From Glomus cerebriforme (lineage: Eukaryota; Glomeromycota; Glomeromycetes; Glomerales; Glomeraceae): a DNA stretch of 64,000 nt. This document shows, piece by piece, positions 1 through 11,340 of the stretch. A program made the position numbers and the translations under genes. The stretch lies in the NCBI GenBank assembly GCA_003550305.1, contig QKYT01000001.1:361557-425556 (forward strand), written 5' to 3'. Numbering within the stretch: position 1 is the stretch's first letter; each line of letters opens with the position of its first letter. The notes beneath the pieces were generated by a model. The model worked only from the letters and a program-made list of their open reading frames with translations. It was not told where the DNA came from and ran no database searches.

Positions 1-985
1 TCTCTTCCTTATACTGTATATAGAAGTCTTCTTCGTATCAGGCAAGGAAAGACTGGTCAGATAGTTGAATATATCCTATCTGCGGTTTGGTTTAGATTAG
101 AGTTCCCTTTTTCATTTCCTTGTATTTATGTTTATGAAGCAATGTTGAAGATTATGATGGGGAGAAAGCAAGAAGTTAAAAGAAAAAAGAAGTACTACTT
201 TAAGATAAAATAAGAAACACACAAGAAAGATAGCTGACGAAAAGTTACTTTCAGAGAATGGATATCTCAAGTATTGAAAAATGGCGCAGGATCTGAGATA
301 ATCTGGATCTTGGAGACGTTCTGATCCTTCACTATTGGAAGTGAGAGGATAAATATTTAAGATAATTAACCCGTTTCAGTATTTGAATCATGAAATTAAA
401 GACTTAAAACCAAAAAAAGATTAGAAATAATAGATAAATATGGGTAAAGAAAATAATAGAAGATGAGCTCAGTAAGAGAAAGGTGTAATGAAAAAAATGA
501 AAGAAAAAGACAGATGACAAGTTAAAAGGAATATTAAGCAAAAGAAAACATTTGCTATCTGGTGAATGATTAAAAGGACAACAAGAAATATAACAAATTG
601 GACTCTAAAAGAATAATAAAAGAAACGGGTTGCCAATAATAATAGATAAAGAAGAAATCCAAAATAAAGACAAAGTTAAACTGAAGAAGGAACAAGATTG
701 AAAGAACAATTCAAAGAAAAAATACATATGGACAAAGGTATGTTAGCTTAAAAAAAGATGCCAGTCACTTAATTGTGGGAAAAAGTTGGAAATAAAAGAT
801 GTAATAAGGCAGCAGAAATAGAAAGGAATTATAAGAATAAAATAAACAATAATAATAGAAATAAAATAGAAAGGATAATAAAGGAATACAAGAAAAAATA
901 TAACAAAAGAGTAGTAATATTAGATTTTTTTTATCTTAAATGTACTAAAGAATATTAAAAAAATAAAATAAAAATAAAATAAAGT
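1..985 (+). repeat. Hairpin-bearing dispersed repeat, copy 1 (cut by window edge)
   Basis: Copy of a repeat of about 1.3-1.5 kb also found at 10094, 25270 (reverse), 28260 and 59433. Positions 1-150 are almost identical to 59735-59880. They carry the hairpin module (CTTCCTTATACTGTATAT ... GTATCAGGCAAGG, then CAGATAG ... CTATCTG). A purine-rich body follows, and the end is a shared tail (GTAGTAATATTAGA ... TTAAAGAATATT). I see no conserved open reading frame on either strand; the small ORF near 773-958 is AAA/GAA-type low complexity. Confidence 0.8.
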
Positions 986-1557
986 TTCTTTTTTTTTTTG
1001 ACAAATGTCATATTTAGATAAATTTAAACTATAAATATTTAAAACCGCAATATACGATCTTATTGTTATGTGATTTATAAATAAACTTATGCTGCTTAAT
1101 GACTAATTTAATTAATAAACAATTATTCAAAATCGATGTCTGACTATCATTGACACATATTGACACATATATTGTCACGTGATACTTTTATTTATACAAG
1201 GGATATAGTAATAGCTTAAACTCCAGTCTATTTTTAAGGATAACAAATGCTTTAAAAGTATATTTATTCATTTTCTTATTGGAACTTTACATATATATAT
1301 ATATAAACACTATTACAAACTACATATTTGTAATTTACTTAACGTTAATATAAGCTAATTATAAACTTAATTATGTTTAAACTTAATCAAAATAAAGCAT
1401 TTATAAATGAAAAAAATAGAAGCTATAAGATTCGATCAAGGTTGAACACTAAGTGATCCCTTGATACATGATAAAATCTTACCATCCGGATTCAAAACTG
1501 TAAATAAAAAAACATAAAAATATAATATTTTTATATAAAATATTTCAATAAACAAAA
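986..1557. other. AT-rich intergenic stretch
   Basis: No coding signal seen. Contains a short (TA)n run near 1290 and the AT-rich 3' flank of the ML-domain gene. Confidence 0.5.
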
Positions 1558-1585
1558 TCAAAAAACATTATAACATGAAGTTAAT

Positions 1586-2025
1586 TTACGTACTTTGTGC
1601 CTTAATATCATATTCAACAACAACAGTGTTAGGTTGAGGATTATGGTCAGCGGGCCAAGTTGCGGAAAAGTTGAAATCACCCTTTTTACAGGGCATGAGA
1701 ATCCACTTTGTTCAACAAAAAGGCTACAATAATCAACTTCATTATGGAATACCACAGTATTTGGGTTATTCTTATCATAACCTGTATACGAAAACAACGC
1801 GCCTTGTTCAACAACTTCAGATGCTTTACCACCAAGACGGATGGTAACATATTGATGAACAGCAGTAGGTGGGTCTGGGGAATAAGAAAATGAAGTAATG
1901 ATATTGGGAAAGTATCCCTCACATTGCTTAAATCCGTTGAGTGGATCTTGACGTTTTGACGGAATTGAGGTTGCGAATGACACGAAAATGAAGAGCAACA
2001 AAATACTAAGTAAGGTACGTTTCAT
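1586..2025 (-). CDS. Secreted ML-domain lipid-binding protein, apparent frameshift
   Basis: Probably a small secreted lipid-binding protein of the ML (MD-2-related lipid recognition) family, which includes fungal phosphatidylglycerol/phosphatidylinositol transfer proteins. The start at 2025 gives a clean signal peptide (MKRTLLSILLLFIFVSFATS). After it come paired cysteines (FKQCEGYFPN, DYCSLFVEQSGFSC) and the beta-rich stretch YVTIRLGGKASEVV. The frame open from the start turns into implausible hydrophobic sequence after CPVK. The next frame continues as GDFNFSATWPADHNPQP ... EYDIKAQST, ending at a stop at 1586-1588. A single base lost in the T5 run at 1683-1687 would explain this. With the frame shift the product is about 146 residues, a normal family length. 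It could be a sequencing error in a homopolymer or a true pseudogene. No intron is evident. Confidence 0.7.
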
Positions 2026-2942
2026 TTTTGCTATAGTTAATATATATTTTTTTTATTATTATTTTTTTTTATTATTATTTTGAACCGAATTATCAAAAAA
2101 AAGAGAGCGAAACAAGACCATTTTTATATGCTGGATCAAGGATTGAGAACAAGTGATAAACCAATAAAAAAATTCCCAATGATTTTATTATCATATTCCT
2201 TTTTTGAAAATGAGAGATATTGCGGGCTGTGTAAACCCTTTTTTAGTTAAACAATGGTTTAAAGAAAAAGTGGCATGATAGTATCTGATTCTCGTAATTA
2301 ACAGTAATTTCAAAAAATGATAAAGAACCATTTATTTCATTTTAACACGTTAAAAAAATAACTTTTAGATAGATTTTGTTTGAATCATTATCCCAGCAGT
2401 GTTCTGTCAATTCATCGTATGTTCCAAGAAGGTGAGCATAAACTATTCATAATTTAATAGTTAAATCAGTATCATAATCCTTCCTGTTCACAAATGGACG
2501 GAGGTAAGTTTCCAATTTTACTAACTACTCTGGATTCAAAGTATCAGTTCTTACTCCCCCAATTTCCATCACTAGTTAACTGTTAAATAAATAATCAAAA
2601 TTGGTATTTTTATTCGGAATTCAGTTATACCTACAAGAATGAACAAACATTTATAATATACAATATTTTAGAAAAAGTAAAATTAGGAAATTAGGAAGTA
2701 TAACTGGAATCGTGATGTTCTATGAAGAAACAAATGAAATAATAAGAAATTGTTGAAATTATTGTAATGCAAATTAAACAAAATTCATTGAAACTTATTC
2801 CGTAATAAGACTATCATATAATTTTTTAACAGGTCTGAACAAGTTTGAACATAATTTTTAATTGAAAAAAAAAATTTTATTATGTCAAATGTTAAATATA
2901 TGTAACAAAACTTGATAACTCTAATCTACAATAAAGATTACA
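2026..2942. other. Intergenic, no gene seen
   Basis: Upstream region of the ML gene and 3' flank of the F-box gene. Poly(T)/ATT tracts lie at 2045-2080. No coding or structural signal was recognised. Confidence 0.45.
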
Positions 2943-4355
2943 TTAAAAAATTTCAAATTTCTCAATAACACCTAATTTAATATATTTCTCAATTAATTTC
3001 ATAACTTCTTCTTTATCATAATGTTCATAATAATTAACAATAATTAAAGAAAGTGACTTTTTTGGTATACGATTTGCCCAACTTATAAAAAAGGATTCCA
3101 AATCATCTGGTGATAATTCTGGTATTACATTACGTACATATTTTAATTCACACAAATTCTTTGGTGAAAACTCTGCTACGGTATTTAACAAAATTTTTTC
3201 ACTTAATAAACTATCACTACACCAAATTTCAATATCTTCTAATTGTTTACAATTATTAAAGATTAATTTTGCTGTTTCCATCTCATTATTCATAAATTGA
3301 GTACATAATGATTTCAAATTTGGACAAAATTTACTTATAGATAAATTTAATGAATTATCACAATGATCGCTAACATGAAATTCTTTCAAATATTTTCCAT
3401 TGATTTCCAAGAATTTGATTAAATATTCATATCTTGGACATGAAAAAGGAAATTTCAAAATTTGTAATTGTGAGAAAGTAACATATTGTAATTCATTAAA
3501 ATCATTAAAAGGATGAATAAAATCTTCAGAAGCATCATATTCGATTGATATTACAAGTTCTTTTAAATTTGTTAATTTAGAGATAAATGATAACGGAATA
3601 TGATACCCATCACGAAGTTCTAATTTGATTAAAGTATTGGGAAGTTTTAATAATAAAGGAATAATATCCGTCAAATCTTCACAATCATAACGTTCGTTTA
3701 TTTGCAAATATTTTAAATTTTGTTGACCGGAAATTAAATCCGTCATCCCAAATGAAATTTCTCCACCAAATGTTATGTTTATAGATTGTATATTACGACA
3801 TACTTGAGATAATTGATAAAAAAATTCAGGATAAAGATCCGAACGACAAATTAAATTTGTGAGATCTTTTAAACAACATTTTGCTCCAGGATAAGAAATA
3901 AAATTTATGTTTGGAGTACTTGTCACAATTGTTAAATCTAAATCTTTTAAAGAATAAATTTGTTTCATAAGTAATTTATATATTTCTTTAGCTGCAATAT
4001 ATTTTAAATTGTCTAAACTTTGCGGAGTAATCGACTGATAATTTTTTAGAATATTTTTAATTGTACAATTAATATCAACAATTGAAAGGAATTTAATAAA
4101 TGTTACATAATTGAATAACGGAAGTTTTGAATTTTTTGTTGAAATAATAATTTTATTTTTATATAAAATTTCTTTCGATTCGTGAGGAAGACAAGCAATT
4201 AAAGTCTCATAATTACGAATTTTCCTCCATAAAATTCTAACAGAAATTTCACACCAAAGATGGTTAACCAATAAGCAAGAACGTAAAGTAAATAAGTCAT
4301 GTTCTAAATATTCAAGAATTTCGTTAAGGCAATCAAAGGGAAGCTGACAAGACAT
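2943..4355 (-). CDS. F-box/leucine-rich-repeat protein
   Basis: Uninterrupted 470-residue reading frame. Residues 1-45 (LPFDCLNEILEYLEHD ... LRSCLLVNHLWCEISVRILW) fit an F-box, the segment that binds Skp1 in SCF ubiquitin ligases. The rest contains irregular leucine-rich repeats (for example NLKELVISIEYD, NLKYLQINERYD, CPNLKSLCTQF), the usual substrate-recruiting half. The predicted role is choosing targets for ubiquitination; the substrate cannot be told from the sequence. Such intronless F-box/LRR genes are strongly expanded in Rhizophagus, and this one looks typical in length and layout. The start is the first ATG, just after a pyrimidine-rich tract on the plus strand at 4356-4390. It lies on the same strand as the aldo-keto reductase upstream, with about 300 bp between them. 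No signal peptide or membrane segment is seen. Confidence 0.85.
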   Translation of the reverse strand: MSCQLPFDCLNEILEYLEHDLFTLRSCLLVNHLWCEISVRILWRKIRNYETLIACLPHESKEILYKNKIIISTKNSKLPLFNYVTFIKFLSIVDINCTIKNILKNYQSITPQSLDNLKYIAAKEIYKLLMKQIYSLKDLDLTIVTSTPNINFISYPGAKCCLKDLTNLICRSDLYPEFFYQLSQVCRNIQSINITFGGEISFGMTDLISGQQNLKYLQINERYDCEDLTDIIPLLLKLPNTLIKLELRDGYHIPLSFISKLTNLKELVISIEYDASEDFIHPFNDFNELQYVTFSQLQILKFPFSCPRYEYLIKFLEINGKYLKEFHVSDHCDNSLNLSISKFCPNLKSLCTQFMNNEMETAKLIFNNCKQLEDIEIWCSDSLLSEKILLNTVAEFSPKNLCELKYVRNVIPELSPDDLESFFISWANRIPKKSLSLIIVNYYEHYDKEEVMKLIEKYIKLGVIEKFEIF

Positions 4356-4665
4356 TTTTTTTTTTTCTTTTTTTTTTTAGATTTTTTTTTGGTAATTTAT
4401 ATGACAAAAAATTGTGGTACAAATTTGTCATAAGGTTTTACAAAAATTGACCACTAACCAAATCGGACATAGCCACGTATAAATAATACACGATTAGCAA
4501 ACTGTGGCTAAATTAACACTTGAAAATCAAAAATAAATGACACGGTTCAAATACTTAATATATAATTAAAATTTATTCATCGCTAAACTATGAAAACCGA
4601 AAATTTGGTAACTATGAAATAACTATTTCGAGAATGCAATAAATAAGATATGTTGATGGTGGCTT

Positions 4666-6197
4666 TTAAATATTTACCGTCTGTTTTTTTGTAAAAGCAA
4701 AGTAAGTTACTAACATTATAATTTTAAGTAAAAAAAAAAGTCAAATAATTATTATTTCTTACCTGCATATGGTTACTATCATATCTAGTGCCAATAATCT
4801 CAATAGAATTAATAATATTCCTAATTTCAGATAATTCTTCAGAACTAAGATGAATTTTTGCTGCTTCAAAATTTTCTTCTAAATATTTAACTTTCTTTGT
4901 ACCAGGAATAGCAACAATATTATCTCCCTATAAAAAATATATAGAATATTTATTATTAAAAAAAGAAAAACTTAATAAATTTTGTATTGAATTATTATAT
5001 TTACCTGAGCCAATACCCAAGCTAAACAAAGTTGACCTGATGTTACACCTTTCTTATTCGCAAATTCATTGAATTTATGTACAAGTTCCAAATTTTTATT
5101 GAAATTTTCACCTTGAAAACGTGGATTTGATCTCCTATAATCGTTTTGTTCAAAATCATCCAGAGATTTATACCTTCCCTAAAAAATAAATTTGTGAATT
5201 AGAATGTTTCATAATATATAATGTATTTTAACAATGATAAAAATGATAAATACTGTTAGAAACCCGCGTCCAAGTGGACTATATGCTACTATAGTGATAC
5301 CTAATTCACGACAAGTTTCCATAATTCCGTTTGTTTCAATATCGAGCGTCCAGGGACTATATTCAATCTTATAAATAGTGTTGAAAAGTTATTACTAAAG
5401 AATATACATATAAATATTTAAAAAATATATATATTTACTTGAACCGCAGCAATAGGATGAACTTTATAAGCACGTCGAAGAGTTTCTGCAGAACATTCAG
5501 AAAGACCAATATATTTAACTTTTCCTTCTTTAACAAGTTCTGCTAAAGCCCCAACAGTATCTTCAATAGGTCTGTAATCAAATGGTAATTTATTATCAAA
5601 TTTAAACAAGACCAAATGAATGACTGAAAATCTTCACTTACGTATTTGGATCCACACGATGTTGATAATAAAGATCGATACAATCTACTCCCAACCTTTT
5701 TAAGGAGTTTTCGCAAGCTTGGCGAACATATTCGGGTGTACCATTTATACTCATAGATTCACCGGTTGCTTTTCGAGAGAAACCAAATTTTGTACAAAGA
5801 AACACTTCATTACGACGTTCTTTCAGAACTTTTGAAAGGAGAATTTCATTGGCTCCAAATCCATATAAATCCTTTTATATTTCAAAATAAAACTAATCAA
5901 TGATTCAACATTTTTTTTATAATATAAAATTAAAATTCATTAAATTTAAATACAAACAGAAGTATCCCAAAAGGTACATCCTAATTCAATTGCCCGATTT
6001 AATACATTAAGATTTTCTTGTTCATCAGATGAACCATAAGCAAAACTCATTCCCTATAAAACAAAAAAGAAATGAAATTGTTTTATTTAATTAAATAGAT
6101 TAGTAAGTATAACATTGATACTAATGAATATTACCATGCACCCCAAACCGATTGCAGGGATTTTTACACCAGTTTTATCAAGTTCACGAAGAGACAT
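4666..6197 (-). CDS. Aldo-keto reductase (YakC-like), eight exons
   Basis: NADPH-dependent oxidoreductase acting on aldehydes or ketones, probably cytosolic. Exons, in gene order: 6135-6197, 5958-6053, 5642-5871, 5439-5571, 5254-5367, 5005-5178, 4763-4927 and a tiny last exon 4666-4680. All have GT-AG borders and the frame is kept throughout, giving about 329 residues, normal for the family. The start is [21 protein letters not shown]. The catalytic tetrad is visible: Asp in FWDTSDLYG, Tyr in the same motif, Lys in FLCTKFG and His in LYYQHRVD. The cofactor-side motifs [10 protein letters not shown] and IVAIPGTKK are present. Nothing is missing, so the gene looks functional. The last exon (residues TVNI) is the least certain; the end could instead lie in another short exon. 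The substrate cannot be inferred. Confidence 0.9.
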
Positions 6198-6857
6198 TTT
6201 TTTTAAAAAAAAATATTTCAATTTTAAAAATCCTGAATTTGAGTGAAATTTCTTGGTATTTAAATATTTATCTATTATCAATTTTATTGTTTTGATACAC
6301 CAAAGCTTACAAATATTTTATCCATACTCGGATATTTGGTTTAGGTTACGCCAAAATATTTATCCAAAACAAAATTAAAATGTTTATCCGTTATTTTATC
6401 CACTAAATTAAAAAATCTCGGATAAATTTTAATGTTTACTAAAGTTTAATCTACTTCATCGGCCCGAAAAATTAAAGAATGGTAATTTCATTGATTTACA
6501 TAATTTTGGATTAATAAGACAAACTATAATAAAAAAGGTCAGATCTCGGAGTTTTGCGTAAGTAACCATGTAGATCTTTTTTTTCGGATAAACGAATATC
6601 CTAATTTTTTAGAAAAGTATTACGTTCAATCCGAGTATCTAACGGATATCTAGCCACATTTATAGTGCCGGCCAGAATTATTGAAGAAGATCATTCGTTT
6701 TTAGTTAATTTTTTAAAAACATCTTAGAATCATAATTCTGGTCAAAATTTTATAAATTTTGCCGAATTACTGACGAATATCCGGATTTTGGGATGAGCTG
6801 AGACTCTACATTTATGCTTGGAAAAAGAAAACTTTACATAAAAGAGACAGTTATTTG
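6198..6857. other. Intergenic with small fold-back
   Basis: Upstream region of the aldo-keto reductase. Many GGATA/TATCC motifs occur at 6310-6660. An inverted pair (CCAGAATTAT near 6670 and ATAATTCTGG near 6738) suggests an old fold-back remnant. No coding signal. Confidence 0.4.
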
Positions 6858-7170
6858 GAAATGTGAAATTTTTATTTTTATTTTTATTTTTAGTATAAAA
6901 GTACAGCTGAGTAATATGTCGCTACAAATTAGTTATATACAGATAGATAATTCGGAGTAGACTACTATATTGAACTATACCTAGGTTGTAAACAACCCTG
7001 GTCGCTGTTTTATCTTTTTAAGATAAGCTTTGCTAGGTGTACTATATTAAAGGTAAGGGGAAAGAAGAAAAATCTATGTATTGTAAATTAAAAGAAGAAG
7101 AAAAAAATATAAAATTGTTCAATATTATTAATAGATAAATCAGCGTATCCAATTGCCAGCGTGAAAAAAA

Positions 7171-8160
7171 TTACTGGAAATCCATGAGCCAAGATTGCGG
7201 GTTGACGCGAGGATTATTTGAAATATGATCATTTAAATTAGCAATTCTAGATTGAGCACGATTGTCGGATGACGTGTGAGAAGTGTTATTTTGAGAATTA
7301 TAAAACGCGGTATTATAAGAGCGTTTATTGGATTTGGTAATGTTGTGTGATTTTTTCCAGTCTTTAAACTTTTTAGATCTAGGGGTCCATAACTATCTTG
7401 AGTAGTGTAATTCGGTTGATTTTAATTTGTTGAGAAATGTTTGCATATAGCAGCGATAATAATTTTGTTCTGTAGAAATCTAGCGTGTCGTTAAGTTGAT
7501 TGAAATATGAAGGACAGGCACCTATGTGGTTGTTATTATCCGGGTTGGAATTGCATAACATGCATTGAATAGGATATTTGGGATAAATGTTCGGGTAATA
7601 ACGTTGTTGTGTAATTTCTGTTGGTAAGATAAAGGCCTTTGGTGAGATCCTCGGGCAAGAAATGAAACCATTGTTTGCTAAAATCGTAATCGATGGGGAA
7701 TTCTTTTTGAATTGTCTGAAGATGCGAGAGGTTTGTGTTCAGTAAATGTCGCAATTTGCAATTTGCAATTTGCAAGTTGCAAGTTGCAAGTTGCTTTTGC
7801 GCCGAAGAGGTTTTTACCCCATTTGGTTTTTGTCAGCAATGATTCCTAGATTATTCCAGGTTAGATTTCCATACGATGTAGGAGAAGCTCGAGGGTTAAT
7901 AATAATTGGAGATGGTAGGGTACATCCATTTTTTGCTAAGATGTCTGCATGATCATTGTATGTGTCGTTAGTATGACTTTTACATTTGATTGAATAGTTC
8001 TACCGTGAGATTATTTTTGGTGATTGTGTTTTCTATGATTTGCTATAAAAGGCAGTTATTTTGTTTTAGTTTCTGTCTGTAAGATATTTTTTTGATAATA
8101 ATTTTGTTATATGAGTTAATAAAGTTTTGGGAGACAGTATAGATCTTAATAGAGCTTTGT
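7171..8160 (-). pseudogene. LINE RNase H and zinc-knuckle C-terminus, degenerate
   Basis: Remains of the C-terminal part of a LINE polyprotein, broken by several stops. On the minus strand, in order: a region like the end of an RNase H domain (around 7900-8150; motif NDTYNDHADILAKNG near 7945, the usual xxADxLAKxG helix of retrotransposon RNase H), a linker, then a Cys/His knuckle around 7515-7560 (LCNSNPDNNNHIGACPSY, pattern CNxxNxxxxHxxxC with the first Cys pair incomplete). A hydrophilic tail follows, ending QSWLMDFQ with a stop at 7171-7173. The reverse transcriptase core is absent because the copy is 5' truncated. In-frame stops and a 7-bp repeat expansion at 7751-7794 show that it no longer codes. 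Confidence 0.7.
7751..7794. repeat. Seven-base microsatellite inside the LINE relic
   Basis: About six tandem copies of a 7-bp unit, first as GCAATTT and then as GCAAGTT, showing two successive expansions of variant units. It sits inside the former coding region. Confidence 0.9.
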
Positions 8161-8184
8161 GGGGGACTGTTAGAAATGTGAAAT

Positions 8185-8937
8185 CACCAATATGAAATTA
8201 CTTTTACCAGTAGTAATTTATCAATTTATTTACAATTTAATATTCTGTTGAATAATTTAAAAAATTAATTAGTAATGATAACGTAAAGTAGGTTAGGTAT
8301 TATAGGTAATTTTTATGTGTACAACTGGAAATCTGCGTTTTATAATATAGTGAGATTTCTTATAGGGCGCCAGTTTCGCACATTTTTTTGTGAAACATGC
8401 GTATGCGCGGAAATCGTAATAACATTGCAATGTTTTCTTGCGCACTGGCGCAAACAAGGTTATACATGCATGAAATATGTAAGTTTTGCGTCTGTGTAAC
8501 ATTTTATTATATGTTTTATGGTTACACTTCTTTTCAACAGCTTTTAAAAAATATAAATAATATACAACAATTGTACGATAATTAAAATTTTTATTGTTGA
8601 TTATTGTTTCTATTAAATTAAAAGGTGTTTATATAAAGATTTTATTTTCAGTCTCAGTAGTCTTCACATGACCATTGCGACTAAAGCTAAAATTAAAATA
8701 TGGGTTATAACCAGTTTTTAGATAAAATTAAATTTGGGACACATTTTTTCTCCCTCTACTTTGTTCGCTCCATAAAATGAGTTTTCTAAATAAAGATCAC
8801 CGGCGGTGATTGACACCGCTTAATTCCGGACAAAAAGTTAATATGATTGTAAAAAAAATTATTATTCGTAATTAATTATGATGATAAGTTTAATAGAACT
8901 TGATAACAATTTAAGCATACTACAATTAAAAATTATC
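8185..8937. other. Intergenic with a GC-richer patch
   Basis: 8360-8490 is unusually GC-rich for this window and contains inverted GCGCCAGT / ACTGGCGC copies (about 8367 and 8444), a possible eroded fold-back. A short hairpin (CGGCGGTG ... CACCG) lies near 8801-8818. The overlapping small ORFs on both strands here have no protein-like features. Confidence 0.35.
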
Positions 8938-9588
8938 TTTTTCGCCACCTTGATTAATAATTCCATTGAAATCTATTATATTAAATTAATAAGAAAACAT
9001 TTATTAATAATACTCAAAGAATTCTAAATAAAATATCTTACCAGAGTTTCTTAAATTTGACAATCCAAACATTTTGAAACTATAAATAAACAATAATAGA
9101 TAACATAAATTTAAAATAAAATTCATTATTAGCTACTAAATATACTTGGAATAGCATCTGTAAAAAACAAAATGATTAATAAATTAATGCAAATAAATTT
9201 TTTCATGATTAAATTTGTACATTCAGTTTATCTGAATTGAATTGGAAGGACGATAAATCTAAAGAATTCACTGGTTCTGGAAGATCTTTGAAATTTAAAG
9301 TTTACTAGTATAGATTGTTTTAGGTGATTTTAATATTTCATGCTTATTTTTATACAAACCATTTATTAATTTATTTCTCTAATTATTTCACATTCTTGTA
9401 TTTGAGAATAAATTTCATCACTATCTTGCCTTTTTATTTCATCCCATTTTTTTAATGTATGATATAATTCTTTAGAAGTTGGTCTATTTTCTGCTTTATC
9501 ATCCCAACATTTCATAATTAAATCTACAACTAATTTTGGAGTATCTTCAGCAATTTTTGGTCCAAGTCCTTTGCATATTTTACTTTTT
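8938..9588 (-). pseudogene. Protein kinase relic K1 (C-lobe and tail only)
   Basis: Matches the 3' half of the intact kinase at 22435-24322. It has the C-terminal small exons (near 8938-8980, about 9065-9090, about 9150-9170), the exon end at about 9231, and the stretch corresponding to ...TPKLVVDLIMKCWDDKAENRPTSKEL. Similarity stops abruptly at about 9588, before the activation segment. A scrap matching the start of the large kinase exon (GTTATTCCATAACAC) reappears at about 11384-11413, beyond hairpin-repeat copy 2. The gene therefore seems to have been split by that insertion and lost its catalytic centre. Confidence 0.75.
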
Positions 9589-10093
9589 ACTTTATAGTTA
9601 CTAAATAAATTTTATTGACCATCTCACATTCGCACACGCGATCAACGGTAGTACTATGTAAGATTGACTTTTATAAAATATCCTTAATAAAATTTCATTA
9701 TGACTGGTTCTGATATTTCGCGCGACACGAATTAATCTAAGCAATATGTGTAATAATGATATTGTATAGCCATATGATAAATATAAGTTATTTCTTTTTG
9801 TTTTATAAATGTAAGATTGAATAGATAAATTGAATTAACCTTCTCCGTGTCATACGTGCTAAATTGTGCGATTATGAATTTAGTTAGGTGTATAATAAAT
9901 ATTAAATTAATTGGGAAAATGTCACTTCTAATTATAGACCAAAAAAGAAATTATGATCTAATACGCAACGCGTAAAAAATATGAATTGTGATTCATGTGT
10001 GCCATTATACTTTACTTGGCTAGCCCATTACAAATAAATCTAAATAAGTAGTACATTGCATAATTAATAATAAAATTACATAATTAGATGTCA
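9589..10093. other. Unassigned AT-rich sequence left of repeat copy 2
   Basis: No gene. The last ~130 bases share words (TATAGACCA, GCCCATTAC) with the flank of the reverse copy at 26713-26860, so the repeat unit may extend into this stretch. Confidence 0.35.
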
Positions 10094-11340
10094 TGACACA
10101 TCCTTTGTAAATTTTACAAAGGAAAAAAATATATATATATATGAATACCTAACATTTTTTTTTTTAGGATTTTTTTTTTTCTAAATTTAATAAATTTAAA
10201 AATAAGATTCACCAGATTCTCCCCTTAAACTTTTCTCTCACTTTATAATTTTATCTTTTCTTTTTTCTTTTTAAAAACTAGACTCTCAATCCCTCAATCC
10301 CTATAACCTTTCTTTTATCTTCCTTATACTGTATATAGGTTTCCGCCGTATCAGGCAAGGTCAGATAGTCGAGTATCTCCTATTTTGGCCAGTTTTATTT
10401 CATTTTAAATTCCTTTAAACTTCCTTTTATCTTCCTTATACTGTATATGAGGTCTTCTTCGTATCAGGCAAGGAAAGGCCGGTCAGTTAGTTGAGTCGGC
10501 CTGGTTTAGATTAGAATTTCCTTTTTTCATTTCCGTGTATTTATGTTTATGAAGCAATGTTGAAGATTAATGAGATCAGTGATGGGGAGATATCAACAAA
10601 CAGCAAAAANANAAAAAAAAAAAAAAGGAGAAATACTACTTCAAGATAAAATAAGAAATACGCAACAACTTTAAGAAAGAAAAAAAAAGTATTCAAGATA
10701 ATTAACACATTTCAGCATGTTGAAACTGAAATTAAAAACAGGGTAAAGAAATAATACAATAAAAGAAATAAAAGAAGATGAGCTCAAGATAACGGAGAAG
10801 ACACAAAAAGAGAAAGATGGAATGAAAGAAAATGGAAGAAAAAGAAAGATAACAAGTTAAAAGTAATATTAAGCAAAAATCTGGTGAATGATTAAAGAAA
10901 TATAACAAATTGTTGGACTTTAAAAGAATAATAAAAGAAGCAGGTCGCCAACAATAACATATAAAGAAGAAATCAAAGAACATTTTCAAAAAAATGAAGA
11001 CATAGTCAAAGAAGGGACAGAACAATTTGAAGAAAAAATGAATATAATCAAAGAAAGGTATACTGGCTTAGAAAAAAGATGACAGTCACTTAAAAGTTGG
11101 GAATAAAAGTTGAAATAAGGTAGTATAAATAGAAAGGAATAATGATATAAAATTATAAGAATAAAATAAACAAAATAAATAATAATAATAGAAATAAAAT
11201 AGAAAGGACAATAAGAAAAAGATACAATAAAATGTGATATAAATGGAGTAGTAATATTAGATTTCTTAATTTTATTTTATTAAATGTATTAAAGAATATT
11301 TTTTTTTTTTTAATAAAATAATTTTTTTAAATTTTTTGAA
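10094..11340 (+). repeat. Hairpin-bearing dispersed repeat, copy 2 (complete)
   Basis: Starts with GACACAT followed by a perfect palindrome at 10102-10122 (CCTTTGTAAA, one T, TTTACAAAGG). Two tandem hairpin modules begin at about 10319 and 10431, followed by the conserved ATGTTTATGAAGCAATGTTG segment, a purine-rich body and the tail GTAGTAATATTAGA. It contains two ambiguous bases (10610 and 10612). The antisense pyrimidine-rich ORF (10732-11025) is an artefact of the purine-rich body. Confidence 0.8.

Larger units (their letters stand above)
6858..8184 (-). mobile_element. 5'-truncated LINE retrotransposon with 12-bp target duplication
   Basis: The element body (about 6870-8172) is flanked by an exact direct repeat GAAATGTGAAAT at 6858-6869 and 8173-8184. 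Read on the minus strand, the 3' end is a (AAAAATA)n-type tail directly at the left repeat, preceded by a non-coding tail of about 300 bp and then the C-terminal coding region of a LINE polyprotein (see the entry at 7171). A missing 5' part, a simple 3' tail and a target duplication are the signature of target-primed reverse transcription. Confidence 0.8.

Noticed and set aside
1686..1922. 78-codon minus-strand ORF inside the ML gene
   Set aside because: Shadow of the ML reading frame; only its frame near the 3' end matters, as the continuation after the frameshift.
8293..8585. Overlapping small ORFs on both strands with Cys-rich readings
   Set aside because: They result from a GC-richer patch with inverted GCGCCAGT words; no conserved frame, no domain.
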